This document shows positions 45,946 to 53,304 of a stretch of DNA of 64,000 bases, piece by piece; position 1 is the stretch's first letter, and the number at the start of each line of letters is the position of its first letter. Source of the stretch: Roseimaritima ulvae. GTDB taxonomy: Bacteria; Planctomycetota; Planctomycetia; Pirellulales; Pirellulaceae. Under the pieces are notes generated by a model that saw only the letters and a program-made list of their open reading frames with translations, made no database searches and was not told the origin of the DNA. Position numbers and translations under genes: made by a program. The stretch spans positions 248,001 through 312,000 of the forward strand of contig NZ_CP042914.1 of the NCBI RefSeq assembly GCF_008065135.1, written 5' to 3'.

Positions 45946-47516
45946 TGTGCCAACAACTGATGCAGTGCCGGATAGTCGATTTTCGAATGGTGGCGTCGAT
46001 CAACAGGCAGCCGTTTGAGAATCCGGATGGTATCGACATTGGCGAAGGCCAGTGATTTTAACAGCGAGGCCAAATCGGGTTGCGCATTGGCATCGTCCAG
46101 CGTGACGACCAACACGCGTTCTCCGCCGTGCGAGACCATCGCGGCTTGTCCGATGCAGGGATGCCGCATGGCGGCTTGTTCGACGCCCAGGGGATACAGT
46201 GCGCCATGTTCGTCGTCGACACGCGCGGCACATCGGCCGAGCAGCCACAAGCGACCACGGTGGTCAAAGTATCCGGCGTCGCCGGTTCGGTGCCAGCAGG
46301 TTCCGCCCACTTGAAACTTGTTCTCCGCGTCCGCATCGCCATGTAAATAACCTGCCAGAACATGCGGTCCGGCGACCACGATTTCGCCTGCTGCGCCAGC
46401 GGGCTGGCAAAGCTGGTCAAAGTCGTCGGCGCTGAGTGTTCCCACTGACTGGCCCCAATGGTCACTCATGATTCGCACGTCGAGCGATTGCACTGGGCGT
46501 CCCACCAATAAGCCTTTCCCCTGCCCCATTGCGATGCGGTCGGTTGCGTCGGTATCGCTGGCCGCCACGATGCTAATCGGTTCGGCTTCGGTGGACCCGT
46601 AGACAACGGTCACTTCGGCCGCTGGTGCGGTTACCGCAAAACGCTCCAGCAACCGCGGCGGCACCGGCCCGCCACCGGTGAAGATTTGTCGCAAGGATCG
46701 AAGTCGAGGATCGTTGGAATTACAGTCGGTAAGCAACCGGTTGAAAAACGCGGGCGAGGCAGCGATACGGTTCGGTTGGTGTTGGTGGATCTGTTTTAAG
46801 ATGCGATCCGGTGAAATCTCGGACGGTCGTCGTAGGTCACCATCGGCAATCACACTGGTCACCCGCGAAGCGAGGTTGGCCAAGACAAAAATCGGCATGG
46901 TAACCAGTTCGACCTGCCCCGCCGCTAAGCCGAAGCTCTGTTCAATCGCCTGATGTTGTGCCAGCAGAAACCGGTGCGTGCGGATGGTCGCCTTGGGCAA
47001 TCCCGTGCTGCCGCTGGTGAAGCTGGCCAGGGCCGGTGTTTCCGCGTCGCAGTCGTGGACAAATCCATCGTCGCTCCAAGACTGGGCTTTCTCAAAGGGT
47101 CGCGCGAAGGGAATGCGTCGGCCGATCGACCATTTACGGGGAATGCGTCGCAACGTCGGTGACACCAGTCGCAACAAATGGGCTTTGGAGCTTGCCATCA
47201 ACGCTTGGGGCGGAAGCAGTTCGCAGCACCGATCGATGTAACGCCAACCGGCCGACGGGTCGACAAACATTGCCGTCATCCCGCTACGCAAAATGGCCGC
47301 CAACGCGGTGTACAGTTCCACGGACATCGGATGAAACAACAACACCGTGTCGCCGGCCTTGAGTCCTGACTGTCGCAGCATGGTTGCCGTGCGTCCGATC
47401 GCTTGATCGAATTCGTGATAGGTCGTGCAGCGACTGCGTCCCCGGTACCGGTCGATGATTGCGACGTCCTGGGGAAATTGTTTCGCGTGTTGCTGGACGA
47501 TCTCCGTAATGTTCAT
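45942..47516 (-). CDS. AMP-dependent acyl ligase, OleC-like
   Basis: The protein has 524 residues. It has the adenylation motifs FTSGSTGLPKATIRTH (about 166-181), YGSTEAEP (306-313), WHRTGDAGYFDHRGRLWLLG and the C-terminal catalytic lysine in HHSKIDYPAL (about Lys512). The stretch TAMFVDPSAGWRYIDRCCEL and the YGSTEAEP form recall OleC (beta-lactone synthetase) and related fatty-acid ligases rather than acetyl-CoA synthetase. It probably activates a fatty or beta-hydroxy acid as acyl-AMP. It overlaps the GNAT gene upstream and the UbiA-like gene downstream by ATGA. No acyl carrier protein gene is visible in the cluster. Confidence 0.88.
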   Translation of the reverse strand: MNITEIVQQHAKQFPQDVAIIDRYRGRSRCTTYHEFDQAIGRTATMLRQSGLKAGDTVLLFHPMSVELYTALAAILRSGMTAMFVDPSAGWRYIDRCCELLPPQALMASSKAHLLRLVSPTLRRIPRKWSIGRRIPFARPFEKAQSWSDDGFVHDCDAETPALASFTSGSTGLPKATIRTHRFLLAQHQAIEQSFGLAAGQVELVTMPIFVLANLASRVTSVIADGDLRRPSEISPDRILKQIHQHQPNRIAASPAFFNRLLTDCNSNDPRLRSLRQIFTGGGPVPPRLLERFAVTAPAAEVTVVYGSTEAEPISIVAASDTDATDRIAMGQGKGLLVGRPVQSLDVRIMSDHWGQSVGTLSADDFDQLCQPAGAAGEIVVAGPHVLAGYLHGDADAENKFQVGGTCWHRTGDAGYFDHRGRLWLLGRCAARVDDEHGALYPLGVEQAAMRHPCIGQAAMVSHGGERVLVVTLDDANAQPDLASLLKSLAFANVDTIRILKRLPVDRRHHSKIDYPALHQLLAQ

Positions 47517-48520
47517 GGCGACAACTCCAAGGACTTGCCGAACAAGCCGTAGCGGCGGATGGGAGTCGCGTAACGTCGGCTGATGTTTTGCACCGCCCCT
47601 GCCTCGCGGACCAACGCATGGATGCCGTATTTAAATCCTTGGGCAGCCGCCCGATGTTGGGTTTCTTCCAGCATCACTTGGCCCAGTCCGGCAAATTGAC
47701 GATCGGGGAGCCTGCCGAATGTCTTGATGATCACGGTATTCACGTTCTCGCCGCGTCGCAATTGAAGCAGGTCTGGAACGGCGAAGCAAAACCCGATGAC
47801 TTCACCGCCGCGTTCGGCCAGCAGGATCAGGTCGGTGGGAACGGAATGTTGAAATGGCCGGTACAGGTCGATGAACGCGGCTTCGGAAATAGGGCTGAAG
47901 TACTGATGGTCTTGAAAGGCGATTCGGGCCACAGAATAAATTTGTTTCATGTCCGCTTCGTACGCATCCATGACTCTCAGGCGGATTCCCTGTTGATGTA
48001 TGCGTTCGCAGGTGCGGGCGAGTCGTGGTGATTGGATAGTGAGGTCTTCGACGAACGCCGAAAAATAGCTGGCCACCTGTTGGAAGCCACTTGCCAGAAA
48101 TGCCTCGGGAGCGGAGGGTGGATTTACCGGTTCGAACAAGAAGGGAGGGCGTTCGCTGGATTCGATCACGAATCGATAGTCGTGCCAAGTGTTTTGGTTC
48201 ATGGGGCCGAGTACTTGCCGCGCCCCCTCGGCTGCCAATTTTCGACAGGCGAAGTCCAGCAAATCCGCAGTGGCCTGTTCGTCGGCTGCGGCGTAGTGAC
48301 CAATAACTCCGGCGGGACGTCCGTCAACGATGGGCGTTTCCCGCCACCACAGCGAACAGCGAGCCGTGATCGTTTGATTTTGGATCTGTACCCAATGGGC
48401 GTCCGGTCGGTGAACCAACAACTGGTCAGCATCGAAGACCGGCAGGCGGTCGTCTTGTTCCCATTGCTGGTACTGGTCAGCCGATTCGATTTGCACGATT
48501 TCTCGGTTGGCGGTTTGCAT
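47513..48520 (-). CDS. GNAT-like N-acyltransferase
   Basis: The protein has 335 residues. The segments VLGPMNQNTWHDYRFV, FLFEPVNPPSAPEAF and the C-terminal QFAGLGQVMLEETQHRAAAQ followed by GFKYGIHALVRE, with VIGFCFAVPDLLQL before them, are like two-lobed GNAT proteins that occur near lipid and surface-polymer genes. The acetyl-CoA signature Q/R-x-x-G-x-G/A is recognisable only as FAGLGQVML. It is the first gene of the downstream coupled run (GNAT, ligase, UbiA-like, dikinase A). It may acylate the amine made by the aminotransferase, which is inference. Confidence 0.72.
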   Translation of the reverse strand: MQTANREIVQIESADQYQQWEQDDRLPVFDADQLLVHRPDAHWVQIQNQTITARCSLWWRETPIVDGRPAGVIGHYAAADEQATADLLDFACRKLAAEGARQVLGPMNQNTWHDYRFVIESSERPPFLFEPVNPPSAPEAFLASGFQQVASYFSAFVEDLTIQSPRLARTCERIHQQGIRLRVMDAYEADMKQIYSVARIAFQDHQYFSPISEAAFIDLYRPFQHSVPTDLILLAERGGEVIGFCFAVPDLLQLRRGENVNTVIIKTFGRLPDRQFAGLGQVMLEETQHRAAAQGFKYGIHALVREAGAVQNISRRYATPIRRYGLFGKSLELSP

Positions 48521-48547
48521 GGTGAATATTCAAGAATCGTGTTAGTC

Positions 48548-48603
48548 GTAGCATAGGCTTCCAGACTGTGAAGGAGCATTCACAGGCTGGAAGCCTATGC
48601 TAC
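48548..48603. repeat. 25-bp inverted repeat splitting the biosynthetic cluster
   Basis: GTAGCATAGGCTTCCAGACT with GTGAA (48548-48572) and TTCACAGGCTGGAAGCCTAT with GCTAC (48579-48603) form a 25-bp stem with a single mismatch and a 6-base loop. It lies in the only real gap of the cluster, directly after the MFS stop codon. It could be a terminator or attenuator on the minus strand, although there is no T run. The sequence resembles a repeat I recall from planctomycete genomes. Confidence 0.8.
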
Positions 48604-50160
48604 TTAAGTTTGTGAACACCGCCGAATCAACACTGCAGTGGCTAGGGTACTTGCGCCGACGCCAACAGCGAACAGGCACGAGACCAACCGAAACGCATCG
48701 ACGTAGGCCAGCCGAATCGCCTGTTCGATGGCCGTGGTCAGTGACTCGCTCAGTCCTGGCGGAGGGGCTGCGTCGGCAAACATGCGGGATTGTTGTTCCA
48801 GAGTTTTCATGGCGGGTGCATCCAGCGAAAAAGCTTCGCCCCGTTGCAGCAAAGATCCTCGGAACTGAATGATTGCAATCGGACCAAGCAATGCCAAACC
48901 GAGAACGCTGGAGAGGCGCGAAAGGGTGGAGTTAATCCCGGAGGCGATTCCCAATTGACTCGCTGGCACACTGTTCATGATCGTGGTACTGAGTGGTGCG
49001 GCACTCAAGCCCATCGCTGTGCCAATCAGGACCAGGGCCGGGAAAAAGCTCGTCCAGTAATCGGCCGGCCCCGAAGTAAGCGATGGATAGGCGAATAATG
49101 CGAACCCGATCGTCGCCAGCGTGCCCGCCATCGTCAACGGAAGCCGCGGACCGTGACGATCGACCAGATGCCCGGCCAGCGGAGATATCAAAATCACCAA
49201 GACCATGACCGGCAATTGCGCCAGGCCCGCCGTGGTGGAGGGATAATTCTGAACTTGGATCAGGTTGAGAGACAAGAAGAACAACATGGCGTATAAGCCG
49301 GAGTAAAAACAGAGCGACAACTGACAGGCCGCAGCAAAGGTCCGATTGGTGAACAAACTCATCGGCAGCATCGGGTGGGTAACACGCCGTTCGTTCCATA
49401 CGAACGCCGCCATACAACTACATCCGACCAGTATCGAGCCAACCACGAAGGGATCCTTCCAGTCCCGCGAGGCAACCTCGATCAGGCCCAGGTTCAAACA
49501 GAACAGTCCCACGATGCTAAACGCGGCACCCGCATAGTCTAGAGACCACGACGGCGGTTTTTCTTCGCCGTTTTGTTGGGGTTTTAAACACAGGATTCCA
49601 ATCGCCGCCAAGCCAATGGGAAGATTGATAAAAAAGATCCCCCGCCACCAACCGGCGTCCGCTAAGGCTCCTCCTAAAATCGGTCCCAACGCGGTCATCA
49701 CGACGCTACAAGCGGACCAGATGCCAATCGCTCGCCCGCGTCGAGAGGGTTCAATGCTGCTGGATAGCATCGCCAGGCTGCCCGGGATCATCAACGCCGC
49801 GCCCAAGCCTTGGAAGCCACGTGCGATGATCAGGTGCGTTGTATTCAGCGACAGTCCACCCGCCAGCGAAGCTGTCACGAACAGGCTAATTCCGGAGGTG
49901 AAAACGCGTTGGCGCCCTTGGCGGTCGCCCAACGCACCGCCGAATAATATCAACGCCGCCGTGACCACGGTATAAGCGTTGACGATCCACAGCACCTGCC
50001 TGCCGGTTGCGCCAAATCCCTCTTGGATAGCAGGGATCGCAACGTTCAGTGCCGTGGCATCGATAAACGCCATTCCGGACGCCATGATCGAGGCCAGCAG
50101 AACCCAGTGTTCGTGCGAGCCGCGGCGCGAGGACTGTTTGTCTGGGGGGGCTAATTGCAT
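48604..50160 (-). CDS. MFS multidrug-type exporter (DHA2/EmrB-QacA group)
   Basis: The protein has 518 residues from the ATG at 50158-50160, which overlaps the end of the P450 gene by 10 bases; the longer frame from 50322 is discarded. About fourteen hydrophobic helices are present. The first helices carry the family pattern MAFIDATALNVAIPAIQEGF, VNAYTVVTAALILFGGALGD and the loop GDRQGRQRVF. It closes the six-gene run that begins with the aminotransferase-reductase fusion and is the obvious candidate to export the pathway product. Confidence 0.92.
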   Translation of the reverse strand: MQLAPPDKQSSRRGSHEHWVLLASIMASGMAFIDATALNVAIPAIQEGFGATGRQVLWIVNAYTVVTAALILFGGALGDRQGRQRVFTSGISLFVTASLAGGLSLNTTHLIIARGFQGLGAALMIPGSLAMLSSSIEPSRRGRAIGIWSACSVVMTALGPILGGALADAGWWRGIFFINLPIGLAAIGILCLKPQQNGEEKPPSWSLDYAGAAFSIVGLFCLNLGLIEVASRDWKDPFVVGSILVGCSCMAAFVWNERRVTHPMLPMSLFTNRTFAAACQLSLCFYSGLYAMLFFLSLNLIQVQNYPSTTAGLAQLPVMVLVILISPLAGHLVDRHGPRLPLTMAGTLATIGFALFAYPSLTSGPADYWTSFFPALVLIGTAMGLSAAPLSTTIMNSVPASQLGIASGINSTLSRLSSVLGLALLGPIAIIQFRGSLLQRGEAFSLDAPAMKTLEQQSRMFADAAPPPGLSESLTTAIEQAIRLAYVDAFRLVSCLFAVGVGASTLATAVLIRRCSQT

Positions 50161-51512
50161 GGAATCGGTTTCAGTTTCATCCTCAATTCGCCAGCGTGTC
50201 GAAGCGTAATTCCCGGTAGCGTCTTGATCGTTTGACCCGGTACCACGCTCAACTGAAACCGGGACAGCGTTCGGGCGACGATGTGAGTGGCGACCGTCAG
50301 AGCCATGTGTTCGCCGATGCACTTGTGCGGCCCGATACCGAAAGGAAGGTACGCATGGCGAGGTCGACTTGCGATGTTGGGGGGCGTGAACCTGGTTGGG
50401 TCAAATCGCTCGGGTTCGGACCAAAACTCCGCGTGTCGGTGCAGCAGGTACGGCGAGGTCAGCACCATGGAACCGCGCGGGATGGCAAATCCACCAATCC
50501 GATCGTCGGCCATGGCTCGTCGCTCAATAATCCAAATCGACGGATATAATCGAATCGCCTCCGAAAACGCCATTTGAGTTTGAGTCGCATTGCGTGTGGA
50601 TTCAAACTGCACGCCCTCTTCGTGCAGCTTTAGTTCGACTTCGGGATGTTGCGAAATCAGGAAAAAGGTCCAGGTCAGCGCATTGGCGGTCGTTTCGTGA
50701 CCTGCCAACAACAGCGTCACGCAGGCATCGCGGAGCTCTTGATCCGACAAGCCCGCCTCGGCTTGCGTCTGGTGGGCTGCTAACAGACGGGACAATAGAT
50801 CGTCATGCTGCGACCCGCCCGATCGCCGTTGTTCGATGATCCGATAGACGATTCGATCGATGTCTTGCAGCGCTCGGCGAAAACGAGGCCGGTGAAATCG
50901 TGGTGAGATGGACGCGAGATCAACAGGTGCCTCAATGCGCCGCCAGGTGTCTTCTAGAATCACGGCCAGTGCGCGTTCGATGACTTCCGAGTCCTTTTCG
51001 ATCTCGGCGGTGAACAAAATGCGAGCCGCAATCGTCATTGTCAAACGCATCATCTCCGAAACAATGGCGATGTCTTGTTGACGGCTAGCCAAGTCCTGCC
51101 AGCGGTTTAACGTGTCTCCGATGACATCATCAATCGTCGGTCCGAGTGACTCGAAAAACCGCGGCTGGAACACGGGCTGAATGAGTCGACGATGTCGCAG
51201 CCATGCCGGGCCCTCAGACGAAAGCAGGCTGTCGCCACAGGTGGCGCGGATCCGCGCGACGCTGCGTGTTTGTTTGTCGTACCGACCAACCGCTCCCGCC
51301 AGTATGTGTTCAGCGTATTCGGGTCGATTCACTAGATGCGCGGTAATCGGCCCGAAACGCAACCGCACGATGTCGCCGTGATCGTGTACCGCCTGGGTTA
51401 GGAATCCGATCGCGTCTTGTTGGAAGTCGGCCAAGTTGCCCCAGAGGAAACTTCCGCGTGGTCCGGGAGCTTTGGTAGGTGCGGCCGCTGATGGAGTGGC
51501 TTGACCGGTCAT
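50151..51512 (-). CDS. Cytochrome P450
   Basis: The protein has 453 residues from the ATG at 51510-51512, which overlaps the sulfotransferase stop by ATGA; MGLLG at 51527 is an alternative. It has the oxygen-binding helix LLLAGHETTANAL, the ExxR motif EAIRLYPSIW, and the haem loop PFGIGPHKCIGEHMAL with the axial cysteine at about 398. It looks like the CYP102/CYP4-like fatty-acid hydroxylase group by its LRLYPS-type motif, though the substrate is not certain. Within the cluster it may hydroxylate the lipid chain, giving the site for sulfation by the next enzyme (inference). No ferredoxin partner gene is adjacent. Confidence 0.95.
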   Translation of the reverse strand: MTGQATPSAAAPTKAPGPRGSFLWGNLADFQQDAIGFLTQAVHDHGDIVRLRFGPITAHLVNRPEYAEHILAGAVGRYDKQTRSVARIRATCGDSLLSSEGPAWLRHRRLIQPVFQPRFFESLGPTIDDVIGDTLNRWQDLASRQQDIAIVSEMMRLTMTIAARILFTAEIEKDSEVIERALAVILEDTWRRIEAPVDLASISPRFHRPRFRRALQDIDRIVYRIIEQRRSGGSQHDDLLSRLLAAHQTQAEAGLSDQELRDACVTLLLAGHETTANALTWTFFLISQHPEVELKLHEEGVQFESTRNATQTQMAFSEAIRLYPSIWIIERRAMADDRIGGFAIPRGSMVLTSPYLLHRHAEFWSEPERFDPTRFTPPNIASRPRHAYLPFGIGPHKCIGEHMALTVATHIVARTLSRFQLSVVPGQTIKTLPGITLRHAGELRMKLKPIPCN

Positions 51513-52642
51513 ACCGAGTAACCCCAACGCTGAAAACTGCGGGACCAGTGCGTTGCCACGAGCTCGCGACTATGTTCGTCGAGCGTGGGGAAACGATTGG
51601 GTTGATAGTCCGCCAGCGAGTCGACGTAGGTTCGCAATTTCGGTTCGAACGACTCAAAATCCGGCAGCGATAATTGCTCATAAATTTGTCGCGTCTGGCC
51701 AACCGGGTCCGCGACCAGATCGTCGAAACGGACTTCACAAAAACGGTCCGGAGCGATCAAGGCCAGGTCTTCGAAGTAGGCATCGTACATCGTGGTGTAT
51801 CGCTGCAAAATATCGTCATCCATGGTCGATAGATCTGGGGCCTGCAGGTACGTGTACCATCCGGCGGTATCAAAGAAATGTTTCTGCGATTGAAAAACTC
51901 GATAGGGATCGCGATGAATGTGAACAAATCGAGCGTCCGGAAACATCTCCAGCAGTAGCCGGATCCGAGCCGTATGCGGAGGCGATTTCAGCAGCAGACT
52001 GCGCGGATTTTGTAGCGTCAGTTTCTTGCAGAACCAAATAAACGCTTGCTGCCACGCTTCGATGGTCGGTCGGGGCACGCCGTGAAAAGTCAGGTACTTG
52101 GCGTAGTTGTCGATGTGGTGTGGAAAGCTGATACCGAGATAGGGTGAGCAGAGCGTGAGCAACAACGGAGCGAACTCGTCTTCCTGCGGTGTGTTGAAGC
52201 TGAGTTGCATGTTGTCCATCGGACGCGTCGGCGGCACGAGTCGAGAACCAAACCGTTTGACGACTTTTTCGGTCGTCAAAAACGTACGCGGGTTAACGAC
52301 TTGGTAGGTGTTGGCAAAGTTGAATTGGGTGTCGTGTTGAGCCAGTAGGTAATGCAGTAGCGTTGTGCCGCTGCGCCAATGGCCCAGCAAGAACAGGGGG
52401 GGCTGGGTCAGTTCCGTGCGTTCAATCGCATCACCAAAACGCCAGCGTTCGATCAGGCTGCTGCACGAATTGATGACGCTGGACGCCGTTATGAAGGCGG
52501 CTCGATGCCAATACGCGGCGGAGACTTGGAAGCGATTCTCGCGGAGCAAGCGATACCATGCCCCGCTGGTAATGCCGGCGAGATAGTTATGCCCCAAGCT
52601 CCAGCGATGCTTCAGCGGCGTGGACGTGCTGCGTCGGATCAT
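51509..52642 (-). CDS. PAPS-dependent sulfotransferase
   Basis: The protein has 377 residues from the ATG at 52640-52642 (ATGA overlap with the upstream stop); the frame open to 52807 runs into the neighbouring gene. The 5'-phosphosulfate loop LLGHWRSGTTLLHYLL (85-100) and the 3'-phosphate-binding segment FVHIHRDPYRVFQSQ (239-253) are clear, as is KSPPHTARIRLLLE between them. It is of the Sulfotransfer_3 type seen in lipid and glycan tailoring. In this cluster it would sulfate a hydroxyl group of the product. Confidence 0.93.
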   Translation of the reverse strand: MIRRSTSTPLKHRWSLGHNYLAGITSGAWYRLLRENRFQVSAAYWHRAAFITASSVINSCSSLIERWRFGDAIERTELTQPPLFLLGHWRSGTTLLHYLLAQHDTQFNFANTYQVVNPRTFLTTEKVVKRFGSRLVPPTRPMDNMQLSFNTPQEDEFAPLLLTLCSPYLGISFPHHIDNYAKYLTFHGVPRPTIEAWQQAFIWFCKKLTLQNPRSLLLKSPPHTARIRLLLEMFPDARFVHIHRDPYRVFQSQKHFFDTAGWYTYLQAPDLSTMDDDILQRYTTMYDAYFEDLALIAPDRFCEVRFDDLVADPVGQTRQIYEQLSLPDFESFEPKLRTYVDSLADYQPNRFPTLDEHSRELVATHWSRSFQRWGYSV

Positions 52643-53304
52643 GCGGGATTCGACTTGCTCTTGTTCATGATTTTCATCAGCAGCATCCCTGCCAGCAGTC
52701 CGACCACCGCCGCGATCCCGCCGACCCAGACAAGCGACCCCTTGGCCGCATCGAGGACCGGATTGTCGAGAATATTGCCGGAGACGTGGTAGGCGGCCAG
52801 TTTCCATTGGCCGTCCTTTTTTACAAGCGTAGCAGTCCAGCGATTCTCTAAGTCAAATTCCATGCCCATGATCTTGTAGTGCGGTACCGACTTGCCAACC
52901 GCAATCGCGGTATGGCCACCGTGCAGGACGGAAATGTCATCGGCCGCCGGTCGAACGGTGTATCCCTGAAAAACCTTGCTGTCTCCCGAACTCATCTCTG
53001 CCATAAAGGCTTCAAGTCCCTCTCGGCCTCGGGCGACTTGATTGTTCTGCCAAGTCGTGACGATTTGGTCATCCACATGTTGCAATTGGGTTTCGACATC
53101 ATTCTTGAGCACCGCTTCGGTCAGGATTTCTCTCAGTTCGCGAAGCTGTTCATGGTCGGCTGAGGCGTCATCCGTTGCTGCTTCTGCTGTGTCTGGTTGG
53201 GTGGCGGCGGGAGCATCGGGCGGAGTGTCTTGCGACCAAGCGAGTGTCGTGATTGCGACTGTCATCGACAAAAACATCAGGACGGTTGGATAGAATTTCA
53301 TCAT
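52639..53304 (-). CDS. Exported NTF2/SnoaL-like (DUF4440-type) protein with C-terminal membrane anchor
   Basis: The protein has 221 residues. A signal peptide (MKFYPTVLMFLSMTVAITTL, cleavage near AWSQ) is followed by an acidic Ala/Asp-rich linker and an NTF2-fold-like domain with the family pattern DDQIVTTWQNNQVARGREGL and WTATLVKKDGQWKLAAYHVS. A final helix (GSLVWVGGIAAVVGLLAGML) and a basic tail anchor it in the membrane. It overlaps both neighbours by four bases. It is unusual to see an exported NTF2-like protein inside a biosynthetic run; it may bind the product at export or catalyse a late step. Confidence 0.78.
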   Translation of the reverse strand: MMKFYPTVLMFLSMTVAITTLAWSQDTPPDAPAATQPDTAEAATDDASADHEQLRELREILTEAVLKNDVETQLQHVDDQIVTTWQNNQVARGREGLEAFMAEMSSGDSKVFQGYTVRPAADDISVLHGGHTAIAVGKSVPHYKIMGMEFDLENRWTATLVKKDGQWKLAAYHVSGNILDNPVLDAAKGSLVWVGGIAAVVGLLAGMLLMKIMNKSKSNPA

